Shown here in pieces: positions 1 through 9,494 of a stretch of DNA of 64,000 nt (positions are counted from its first letter, which is position 1; every line of letters starts with the position of its first letter). The stretch lies in contig JALNQF010000206.1 in the NCBI GenBank assembly GCA_028456385.1, positions 1 through 64,000 on the forward strand, given 5' to 3'. Position numbers and translations under genes: made by a program. The stretch comes from Ophiosphaerella korrae (Eukaryota; Ascomycota; Dothideomycetes; Pleosporales; Phaeosphaeriaceae). The notes under the pieces were generated by a model that saw nothing but the letters and a program-made list of their open reading frames with translations, did no database searches and was not told the origin of the DNA.

Positions 1-109
1 TATGATTTCTAGCGTATCGGCCCCACTCAAGACTAGTACCAGCGTTCCCAAGGATCTCGAGGTATTCTGGGGACCTTTGTTACATTTTAGAACGTGTTAA
101 AAACGTGTT

Positions 110-661
110 CTAGTCAATAGTTTGGGCTGCAGAACCCGTCGCGAGAACGCCGTCAAACAAAATTTGCAGGTACTGTTCGTTCTTGAGGGCTGCGTACCTA
201 AACTTTTGAGCCTCTGGATGCTTATCAAAGTACGTATTTAGTGCGCCAGCGTCTCCAGTTACTGTCCCATCTAGGCCAATACCAAAACCTGACTGATTTG
301 TTAGGTCTTTCCATACTCTGTAGTCTCTCTTGAGGTTTGAGTGCTTATTTTTGCACTGGGCAGTAGTGACGGCTCTGACGCAGACGCGAGATACCTCTGT
401 TTCTACTATTTTCCACGCCTCGCCTTTGTACCCAGAGTCAGCGCGTAAGCCGCGCTCCTCTGTAGCTTGTACTAGCGACTCTACGAGCGCAGTCTCCATC
501 GCTGGTGTCCATTTGAACGGTGGCTTTGCCTGCGGCTGCGACGACAACTGCAATGCGGCTGGCGCTGGCGTAGATGGTGCCGGAGATGGTGAGACCTCAC
601 TGCAGGCCAGTTGGCCCAACTGGCGGAGACTGAAGTTGAGAGGTGTAGCTGGTGGATCCAT
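110..661 (-). CDS. Myb/SANT-like DNA-binding domain protein, probably transposon-associated
   Basis: Single-exon frame of 183 residues from the ATG at 661; the frame stays open upstream to 790, but the MDPPATPLNFSL start fits better. A Ser/Pro/Ala/Gln-rich N-terminus of about 50 residues is followed by a region matching the Myb/SANT-like domain family (PF12776 type): an FKWTPAMETALVESL helix, a KNKHSNLKRDYRVWKDL helix, the SGFGIGLDGTVTG turn, then YFDKHPEAQKFR and a final ILFDGVLATG. In plants and fungi this family is often linked to DNA transposons or multiplies with them, so this may be a mobile-element accessory gene or a domesticated copy rather than a core regulator. The protein stops soon after the domain, so a 3' truncation is possible. 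No transposase or terminal repeats were found next to it. Domain call fairly sure; role unknown. Confidence 0.65.
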   Translation of the reverse strand: MDPPATPLNFSLRQLGQLACSEVSPSPAPSTPAPAALQLSSQPQAKPPFKWTPAMETALVESLVQATEERGLRADSGYKGEAWKIVETEVSRVCVRAVTTAQCKNKHSNLKRDYRVWKDLTNQSGFGIGLDGTVTGDAGALNTYFDKHPEAQKFRYAALKNEQYLQILFDGVLATGSAAQTID

Positions 662-1092
662 GAGGTTGCGATGGTCAGTGCTCACGATGAGATGGAATCG
701 ATCAAGACAATTTTTGGTGCCGAACACTGTAAAGCTACATCTGCTAAATTCGGTAACGCTCGCGCGCACCACCCGTGGGTCCTCAGGCACTTACTCGGGC
801 CTACTCGCAGATGGGATCACGCTCTGATGAGAATGGGAACCGAACAGGGTCCGAGAGTCCACTCAGATAAGCGTCCGTGCCTCATGCAGGTAACAATTTT
901 CGTTTCTTGATTCCAAGAAATAAAGGAACCGCTTACTACATATCGTCGTTACAAGCAACAAACAAACGGAAATTGATCACTAAATACAATACTCATGAAA
1001 GCCTAAGCTACGAAGATTCATGTCCTGGAAATGACACAGATGCCGGCTAATGAAATTAAACAATTCACCTAAATATGACAAATAATGAGCTT
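662..1092. other. Intergenic, no gene seen
   Basis: This stretch lies between the 5' side of the Myb/SANT-like gene and the 3' end of the small secreted protein gene, both on the minus strand. The open frames crossing it are short and look like nothing known. It presumably holds the promoter of the Myb/SANT-like gene. Confidence 0.5.
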
Positions 1093-1521
1093 TCAACCCT
1101 TGAGCCTGCGTCTCAACTTTGGACTTCCATCTGTATTTTCATGGCATCCACCCTCATTCTGTACCCCCTGGCAATCATCGTCACTGCACCTCCAACTCGC
1201 AGCCCTATTATCAAAGCTGCGCCCACGCAGGTTCGCACTACCCGGGTAACGAATCCAATCCGACTTGCCAAAACAATCATCGTCTTCGTACAACCAACAT
1301 CCATGGTTTTTCTCTGGTCGGATGGACGATACCATTTTATAGAACTCGGGCGCAAAGTTGTGGCATTTGTAGGTTGTGCTTCGGATATGTTCGCAGTGGC
1401 CTGCAAAGTTGGCGTCGGTACATGCAAACAGGTCGCCTGGGCCACCCATCAAATTGGAAGTTGCAGGGCTTTGGGCGAGAGTTAGAGTGAAGAAGATGGT
1501 AAGAAGTGTTGCTGCAAGCAT
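1093..1521 (-). CDS. Small secreted cysteine-rich protein, beta/gamma-crystallin-like fold; effector candidate
   Basis: Intronless, 142 residues. The first 16 or so (MLAATLLTIFFTLTLA, then QS) form a clear signal peptide. The mature part has eight cysteines, all paired in spacing: FACTDANFAGHC, YKCHNF, GCWLYEDDDCFG, RCSDDDC and GGCHEN. The order aromatic-x-C-x-D-x-NF-x-G-x-C, then VSSIRP, then C-x-LY-x-D-x-x-C-x-G is the Greek-key pattern of beta/gamma-crystallin-type secreted proteins (the fold also used by I36 protease inhibitors). The C-terminus ends in basic residues (KLRRRLKG). Small size, secretion and even cysteine count fit a fungal effector, toxin-like or antimicrobial protein, but none of these roles can be read from sequence. 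Signal peptide and cysteine pattern are certain; the fold is an inference. Confidence 0.8.
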   Translation of the reverse strand: MLAATLLTIFFTLTLAQSPATSNLMGGPGDLFACTDANFAGHCEHIRSTTYKCHNFAPEFYKMVSSIRPEKNHGCWLYEDDDCFGKSDWIRYPGSANLRGRSFDNRAASWRCSDDDCQGVQNEGGCHENTDGSPKLRRRLKG

Positions 1522-1937
1522 GGTTTTCAGATATTAGATATTAATTTGTGATGGAATCTGTTTGGTAAAAAGCAAACAGTAGGAATTGATAAGTAGAGAG
1601 ATAACATCAAGTTTCGGACCACGAGTTAAAGGCATATACAGGTGACAAAGAAGGGGCTATCATCTTTGAGTATTCAAGTACAAAGGAACAACCAGATAGG
1701 GTTGGATGATTATAATGCATTGTATGCCTGAATCAGGCAAGGTACGTTTTCTTTTACAATAGCTCCATACTTTGAGTGACGATAAGCAGTGTTGACGGTC
1801 ATACGTCTACACTTTGGCACCATTCATACCATTTATTACGATTCAGGGTCTGAGGTTATGCATAGATTGTCAGATGATGACTTTATAATTACTAGTTGTA
1901 TTATTCCCAGTCGGTAAGCGCTCATAAAGCAGGTGTA
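1522..1937. other. Intergenic, promoter side of the secreted protein gene
   Basis: This AT-leaning stretch holds the presumed promoter of the minus-strand secreted protein gene and the 3' flank of the Rab escort protein gene. No coding frame, RNA gene or repeat was recognised in it. Confidence 0.5.
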
Positions 1938-3763
1938 TCATTCATTGTCGTCGTAGTCTTCTCTGTCTTGAAAGACCAGAAACTCCTTGGCGTCGTTGCC
2001 CATGATCCTCTCCCAAACGTCTTTAACGCGATCAAATATTGTGTCGTCAAATGCGAGATCCATTGGAGGAGGTGGAAAGCGCAAGATGTTGTCACCGGGG
2101 TTAACCGGGAATGATTCCGTCCCTGAGCTCGGCTGCTGTTGATACTGGACAGACCACAACACTTTCGCTTTCGGAGCGACATCTACAGAGGCCAAAAGAG
2201 CATCGACAGCTCTATTTAGAAGCTCAAAACCTACATCTCCATGCAACATGGTAGAAGCATATAGTATGCCTAGTCTCCAATCAGCATACAGAACTAGTGA
2301 AGCGTGCGTTGAGAAATGCGTATGAGGAGGCCGTCATCAGGTTGTCAGAGGATATTTATCGTCAAAGGAATTCAGACAATGTAGATAAGTATTCGTAAAG
2401 TGAATCATCATAACAGCGGGGTGTGGAAGAGGAAGGTTGAACCTACTTTGACCTGCAGGACATTCGCCGGTGTCGCTAGAATGTACGAAGAGATGAACTG
2501 GTGGAAGACTTTCCACATTTAAGTCTGGCAACAATGACCCTGATGGGAACACCACTATAGCTGAAGCTGGTGATGGAGCCTCCTCGGACAACGTCGGGAA
2601 CAGCGGTGCTAGAGCAGACGAGACGATGCTCATCGATTTGCAATACGACTGTTTGGGGGCAGCTTGGGAAGTGCCTCCGATGATCCATTTCGCAGTGACA
2701 ACTTCGCCATCTTTCAGGCGAAGCTTTGTACCGCGTTCTGTCGTCTCAACAGTATTATCACCAGAGGAATACAAGCCTTTCCCTAGGACATACACACCCC
2801 CACCAACAGCACACGCGCGACAGGAGACTTGACTAATTTCGGCCAAGCCTCCCCATTTAGGTATAACAGCACCAAAGCTAGGTCCAAAAACTCCGATAGA
2901 TCTGAGGTGTCTCGCAATCCGGGGTAGTGCGTACTCGGTAGCTGTTTGGTTGGGGGGGGACGATGACAGCGTCAACGCCATTAGCGGATCCTGTAAAGCT
3001 TGCGGAACTTTGAATTGCTGTGATAGGAACTGTGAGAAGGGTTGCTGACGGTGTTCTTCCCATCTCTCATCCTGTTCTTCGTACTCGCCGATGAATCGCA
3101 GAAATTTCATTAGAGCGCGCTTCGCCTTGAAATCGAGGTCGTGGTCCTGGAAGACATCTTCCCGTCCATTTGGCACTTTGAGAAGTCGCCCGGTTTGGCT
3201 GTTTCCCCTAGATACCGAGGTTTCATCGTCGGCGCCTGCGGCGTACACCCACCAGCTACCGACAGCAAGGAAATCCAGCTGGCGGTATACACGAGACGAG
3301 ACGAGGTATTGAAGAAGTGACGAACGGGCATATATGAGCTGTGGGCTGCGTGCCAGAGTATATGCTCTTGAGAGCGACAGTGGCGGTCTGGAGCTGTCGG
3401 CATCGGTAGCGTCAGCCCTGGTGACGGTGACGTTTGAGAAGATAGTACCATCTGATGCTTTGAACGGGTTAGTGGGCGGCGGCGTGACCAGAGGTAGTGT
3501 TTTTACTTACTATCATTCACGCTCTGAGCCCATGTCTCGGCTTCCTGCAGGCTGAAAGCAGCCTCTGCACCACCGTAGTAGTCATTTTCGTCGATGTGCA
3601 GGATTTTCTTGTCTGAGCGTGATAGCGCTCTTCAACTACTGCGTCAGTCAGATCACGTCTGTCAGCGGCAGCCAAAAGAGCGTACATACAAAGCGAGCAG
3701 CGACTGCTGCAGGCCAGTGCCGACGATCAGCACATCCCATTCGGTGTTATCGAGAGTGTCCAT
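1938..3763 (-). CDS. MRS6: Rab escort protein (Rab geranylgeranyltransferase component A)
   Basis: Four exons by hand: 3690-3763, 3511-3629, 2447-3457 and 1938-2269, all phases closing, giving 511 residues, which is near the usual fungal length. The protein presents newly made Rab/Ypt GTPases to the type II geranylgeranyltransferase and delivers them to membranes. Evidence: the N-terminal dinucleotide-fold motif WDVLIVGTGLQQSLLALALS, then HIDENDYYGGAEAAFS, both shared by the GDI/REP superfamily; SPQLIYARSSLLQYLVSSRV in the next segment; and a C-terminal GQSILYAST plus GFELLNRAV block. The last intron (177 bases) is the longest. It is divergent from the GMC gene. REP is preferred over Rab GDI because of the divergent central region and the acidic C-terminal tail (REDYDDNE). 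Confidence 0.88.
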
Positions 3764-4486
3764 GTTGTGCGAGCAGAAAAGCGAAGCCAGTCCGATGTCC
3801 TAGCTTCTCCCTAGCGCGGTCATGACTAAGCGTGTTCGCCGAACAAAATCCGCTGACCGTGACCAGGAACTTTCTTTCACCATCGCGTACGCTGAGGATA
3901 TGACGCCAACACACGACATGTCCATCAAGCACCAGGTCTTCACTGGCCTGTCATTATGCGCGAGAGAAGAAACCTCGTCCGGTATCTACTGCTTCGGATT
4001 TTACCTGAATTAGCGGCTCGAATGTGGCGACACATAATGTGTGATCTTGCGCACATATTCTCCTGAATCCTACTTCTTTCTAGTTTGTGGCGCAGTATCA
4101 TGGTCTCGAGGTCCTTAGTGCTATAAGGATGGATCCCTCTAGCCCACAAAAGAAGCTCTCATTTGCTGGGCTCTGGTTTTCGGGCGGACTCTGCCCCTCG
4201 TATACATGTGGTTGCAAGTTCAGGAACGTGCCACCTGCTTCGTCCGGTTAATCTCATGCAACCCATTTCCCTCTTTTATGCTGACTAAAAATATTTGATA
4301 AAAAAACTCCAACGTCCATAGAAACAAATCATCTTTCTTCCTTCTTGGTCTCGAAAATTGCCAAAATAATAGAAAAATATCCCACCATCCTATGTCATTG
4401 ACGTAAATCCAAGAGAATCTCACGCCTCAAAACTGGGCTCAACATCAACAACCCAGCTTTTTATTTGGCATACTTCTTCCTTGACT
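3764..4486. promoter_or_regulatory. Shared divergent promoter region between MRS6 and the GMC gene
   Basis: About 0.7 kb separates the two divergently read start codons. Its second half, roughly 4260-4400, is AT-rich with A/T runs next to the GMC start. No gene is supported inside it, and no specific factor site could be assigned by eye. Confidence 0.5.
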
Positions 4487-6459
4487 ATGAGCAGGTATGG
4501 ATCTCAAACTTTCCTGTCTCGCATATGTTTGTCCTCCACTTGAGATGTCGCGTGGCTCGTCAAAATGTCAACACTTTCCCTAGGCTAGCGCTTCTCTTCG
4601 CAAGCATATACGCAGCACATGCGATACCATCAGATTCTTTCTCTGGGCAACAGCTATTCGGTTCATCCTTCGGAACTCCATTCGATTCCACCTACGATTA
4701 CCTCATTGTCGGCGCTGGAACCGCTGGACTCGTGCTCGCTAATCGCTTATCTTCTTCTGGCACCTATACAGTCGGGGTCATCGAGGCTGGATCATTTTAC
4801 GAGTTCAGCAACGGCAACAAGTCACAGATTCCCCGGGATGTATGGCAAGGTGCTGAAACCGATTTCAAGAATGTGAATTACTTAGTTGACTGGGGATTCG
4901 AGACACAGCCCGAGGAAGGAATTGCTGGAAAAAAGATTCACTATACCAGAGGCAAGGCACTGGGCGGTAGTTCGGCGCGCAATTTTATGTTTTATCATCG
5001 TCCAACGAAGGGATCTGTAGACAAATGGGCTGACGAGGTTGGAGATGAGGGATACAGATGGGAGAATTTCAAATCATTCTATGATAAGAGTGTGACGTTC
5101 AATCCAGCGGACACGACAAAAATCCTGAAGAACTCAACTCCTCCCCACGACCCTGCTGGAGAAATGGCGACTTCTGGTCCAGTCCAGATTTCGTATTCCA
5201 ATTGGGTCATGCCGTTCACAAGCTGGGCATTGAAAGCTTTGGAGGCAATCGGAATGAAGCAGCTTCCAGGATATCTTGGTGGTGAGTTGATTGGCTCATC
5301 ATGGGCAATGCACATGAAAGACCCTAAGGCCATGGTGCGAGTTTCTTCAGAGACAGCGTATTTGCGACCGGCGTTGAAACGACCCAATCTTATCGTACAT
5401 CATTCCACTATGGCTTTGAGGCTGCAATTCAATGGTACTGAAGCCATCGGGGTCGCTTGCAGCACGCTCGGAAAGAATTTTACTCTTATGGCAAAGAAAG
5501 AAGTAATCGTCAGTGCTGGAGTGTTCCAAAGTCCACAACTTCTGATGGTCAGCGGAATTGGACCGAGAGGAACTTTAGACAAATTTGGGATACCTGTATT
5601 AGCACATGCCCCTGGTGTTGGTCTGAATGTAGAGGTAAAGTTCTTGTACTTTGCAACCTGATTTGGGTTGGAAGCTCACCACCTTTAGGATCACCCACTT
5701 GTAGGTGTAACTCACAAAGTCCTTATAGAGAGCTCTACGGTTCTCGATTCTCCATCCAAACGCCTCGCAGCAACCGAAGCTTACCTTCGCGATGGTACTG
5801 GCCCACTAGGCAATATCGGAGGTGATCTCCTCGGTTGGGAGAAATTGCCTTCTCGTCTCCTAACCAACACTACCTATGCTGCACTAAACTCCGCACCTTC
5901 AGACTGGCCTGACGTAGAGTACCTTGTAATATCCAATTTTCCGGGCAATCCACCAGATAAAAGCGACTATGTTACCATTTCCGCAGTCTTGGTAAACGCA
6001 TTTTCTCGTGGTAACGTGTCGATACGGTCGAATTCAATGTTGGACCAACCGGCCATTCATATCAATTTTCTCACTGATCCACGCGACCAAGAAGTTGCCA
6101 TAACTGCAATCCGACGATTACGCGAGATTTTTGCCCAGTCATCTCTTTCTCCCATCCTGGTTCCAGATTCAGAGACCATCCCGGGTAAATCAACACAAAC
6201 AGATGCCCAATTGCTTCAATACATCAAAAATAGCGGTCGGACCATAAGCCATGCAAGCGGTACATGCAAGATGGGGAAGAGGGAGGATAAGATGGCAGTT
6301 GTCGATTCAGAGGGGCAGGTATTTGGCACGACCAAGTTACGGGTCGTTGATCTGAGCGCCATACCGTTCTTGCCACCAGGGCACCCTACGGCCACGGTTT
6401 ATGCGCTTGCAGAATTAATTAGCGAGCGAATATTAAGAGTGGATAAGCAAACTATATAA
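4487..6459 (+). CDS. Secreted GMC-family FAD oxidoreductase
   Basis: Best model: exons 4487-4494, 4584-5634 and 5689-6459, 609 residues. The tiny first exon encodes MSR, and splicing yields the N-terminus MSRLALLFASIYAAHA, a good signal peptide; an unspliced alternative from the ATG at 4525 has a poorer N-terminus. Family motifs in order: YLIVGAGTAGLVLANRL (FAD-binding Rossmann motif), RGKALGGSSARN, SAGVFQSPQLLMVSGIGP (GMC signature 2), and the C-terminal active-site pair HASGTCKMG and PGHPTATVYALAE. It probably oxidises an alcohol, sugar or aromatic alcohol outside the cell or in the secretory path, with FAD as cofactor. The substrate cannot be told from sequence; relatives include aryl-alcohol oxidases, choline-dehydrogenase-like enzymes and cluster enzymes such as versicolorin B synthase, but no such cluster is nearby. 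Confidence 0.88.
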
Positions 6460-6732
6460 GTTTGATGCTAAAGGGTAAATTCGAGAAGTGAAGAGTACTG
6501 AAGTGAACGCGAATCGACAAACTGGTCCAGATGTTCGTATTTCATTAAATATAGTGTATTTATATTGATAGTGACAAAGCTTACCCCTGAAACGCCCCAT
6601 ATCGTTGTTGCTGCCGCTCGACCTTCAAGGAGGGTATGATATTTTTGAAACTTGCAAGTCCGCGCCATGTTATGCTATAGCGGTATCGTGTACAATAAAA
6701 GAAACCGTCAAAGTCATGCCCAGCTGTTATGC

Positions 6733-8451
6733 TCATCTCTCATATACTCGATCCCACATAGGGCTCTTGTTCCTTCGATGCCCCATGCTTATATTTCGCA
6801 GTGGCCACTCTGTCCTTGAACTCCTTCGTGGTGGAGAAGGGTCAGGATACCTATCCAAGCTCCTGTGGCCGCCGTACAGGCCATCTTCATGATCAAGGTA
6901 CCCGCTACGGTACTCCGGGCCGTAGTCTTCGACGTACGAATAATCGTTGCTGAATGGGTTCGCCGCTGCATGTTGCGAAAGTGGTGAAACAGGCGACGTG
7001 GTGTCAGTTTGATATTCCGCACCAACTGAAGAATTAGTACTGAGAGCAAGCCCACTTGAACTGCTGCTACTATGATCGGTAGGTTTCATTGGCGGCCGTA
7101 GTAAGGAACGCGATGCCGCTGCAGCAGCTGGACTGACGCCCATCGGACTCTCGGGGATCGGCTTTCGCTTTATAGTCGCCGTATTTGGGACAGATGGGAT
7201 CTCGAGAACAATCGGTAGACTCCATTTTCGCGTTCTTTGTAAGGGGGTAGTTTGCCGTCCGAGAACTGGGGACTCTGGCTCTTCATCTGGCTCTAATGTT
7301 TCGGTAACGGAGTGTAGACTACTATAGCTTGTTCGTCTTCCTCTTGCTCGGTTCGAGCTATGCGTGTGGTAAAGTGCTGGCGCCATAATTGGTTGCGGAT
7401 CATGCATCGCTATTGGCTCTAGCACTGGCGTTCCTGAAGGCGGAACTGCGTTCGCTTTATGCGACGAATTTATGGGTACGGGGGCGAATGAAGCCGGTTC
7501 ATATGGATCGTAACCGTCATCTTCCCAATTTACATCCCTAAGGTCTTGCCTAACAGGGTTAAAGGTTGAGTTTAGTGGTCGTCTGTGTTCTAGATGGTCA
7601 GTAGATTTGTCTTGAAAAGCAAATCGAGGAATAAATCCTGGCGAGGATGGCGGCTCTGAGCCATCAACTTGCTTGCGCTTTCGACGGCGAAGAAGAAAAC
7701 AGCATCCAAGAAGAAGCGCAGCAGCCCCGGAAATCCCCAATGGGATGCCGACACCGAGCCCAATCTTCTGTCGTCTTGTGAGACCATCAGTACTTGCTGG
7801 TGGAGAAGTTGGTTCTGCTGTAGCACTAGCTCTGAAGGATGCATCCGCATTCGTTGATCGAGGCAATCTCGTGGAGGACGACACAATCACAGAAGGGAAT
7901 CGGGATGTTGATGCAGCCGATGGTTGTATAACACCACTGGGCACCGAAGCTGACGGCGTCGCTTGTGAGGGCTTCCACTGGTTCGAAGAGGTTGGCCATT
8001 GCCAATTTGATGCCTTGGGTGTGGTTTGCACTCCAGATGTTGGTGGCGGAGCAGTGTACCATCCTGTCTTAGGCCCGAATTGCCTAATCAGATAGCTTTG
8101 AATATCCCACGGTAATTCTAGGAACCACTGGGGCTTCTTATCGTCCAAAAACTCATCCCAAAGTATACTCGATACAGCCGGAGCATTTGTTGCGGCGATT
8201 TGGCGTAATGAAAGTGGTATCGCAGTGAGCAAGACTTGAGCGAAAGACGCACTAATATTTGAGTCAGTCTTTGGAGAAGCAGAAATCTCGGCTAAGCAGA
8301 CTTACGCATCAGGCTCCTGTCTCTTGATAAAAAATTCAACTCCGGAATCTGGTGCAGGTGTGATGATTGGGGCTGGTACTGCCGCACCTCGTGCGCTACA
8401 AACTACGCTACACACAATCATGCATCTCCCCAATAATCTGAACGAATGCAT
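6733..8451 (-). CDS. Single-pass membrane protein with Ser/Thr/Pro-rich ectodomain
   Basis: Two exons, 8306-8451 and 6733-8251, joined in phase; 554 residues. An N-terminal hydrophobic stretch (about residues 8-26, IVCSVVCSARGAA) is a likely signal peptide. Then follow a short compact region containing PQWFLELPWDIQSYLIRQFG, a Ser/Thr/Pro-rich linker, one transmembrane helix (IGLGVGIPLGISGAAALLLG) followed at once by a basic stop-transfer run (RRRKRK), and a roughly 330-residue cytoplasmic tail rich in Ser, Pro and Arg. This layout recalls Mid2/Wsc-type cell-wall sensors, but no WSC domain is present and I do not recognise the family. It lies tail-to-tail with the GMC gene (about 270 bases between the stops). 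Topology confident, function unknown. Confidence 0.75.
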
Positions 8452-9494
8452 ACTCAAACGAATGTTGTAGCAAAGATAGAGAAACTTCTAGGAAATTGCG
8501 AATAATTCGCTGCAGCGGCTGGTTTGCTATGATTGCTTCATTTCAAGATGCACAACTGCGAGAAATCCAAGCAAGAGCGATCATGGCGGCTACAAGTCTT
8601 TAACCCATCTCTACCCATGTTCCCTACCTTACATCAGATTCGTCACATTCAAGCGTCGACGCATGGCCACGCAAAGAGGCGAAAACCAACTGATCGCCAT
8701 CACAGCCCCACCACCCTTTAGCCCTACACGGCAGTGCAGCTCGCAGATCAGGGTCCACCACTCTATTTACCCAATCATTGTGGATGGAAAGCAGGGAAAC
8801 TGGGCGTTGCTTTGCCTCTCACCAGCCACCATGGCCCATGGCATTTCAAACAAATCGCATGTCTTGCGACGTAGACCCTTGTCTGCGGGACACACTATTA
8901 GTGGATGAACAGTAGAACGTGGCGAAAAGTGGCTGCATCATGTCGTTGGTGCCGAACGGAAGCATTTCGTTGCCGGTGGAAGCGAAGATCTGGAAGTCTG
9001 ATCTACAATTTCCGTAAATCAAGATTGGCTGAAAGCTCGCAAATATTTAAGCGACAACGTCGGTTCCTTGTTGTAACTGACCTATTTATTTTCGATTTTG
9101 TTTTCCGTATGACAAAACCCTTTTCCTGTTGACAAAGTTTATGATGATGTCACTCAAATGCGTGCCTAAATATAGAACGCAGGCCAGGTACATATTCTCT
9201 CGGCAAACTGGAAGTTCGCCCTCATTTTATCAATGCTAGATATACACAATAGCTAATTTGACTAGGGGCCTTAGATTACTCCAGCCATACTTATAGATAC
9301 CTTAAAAAGGCTCTAAGTAGCTAAAGTAGCTAATTATCTTCTGGCTACCACATCTCAAGCAGCCAATATCTCGCCTTTCTAGTTGACGCAGAGATACTGC
9401 AGAAAGAGATTCGAGAGGATAAGAATAATGAAGGTCGTCTATATCATCAGTCGTAACTTTTTGCTAACCTAGGTGTCGTTTATTCTACTGCTCG
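8452..9494. other. Intergenic; possible degraded repeat
   Basis: Promoter side of the membrane-protein gene and 3' flank of the MFS gene. No frame here looks like a protein. Around 9230-9420 the sequence becomes TA-rich with repeated AGCTAA/TAGCTA words, reminiscent of old RIP-mutated repeats, but no element boundary could be drawn. Confidence 0.4.

Noticed and set aside
2270..2446. Reading through the last MRS6 intron as coding
   Set aside because: The through-frame ends at a stop at 2337, while splicing joins GQ to SILYAST in phase and restores the family's conserved block.
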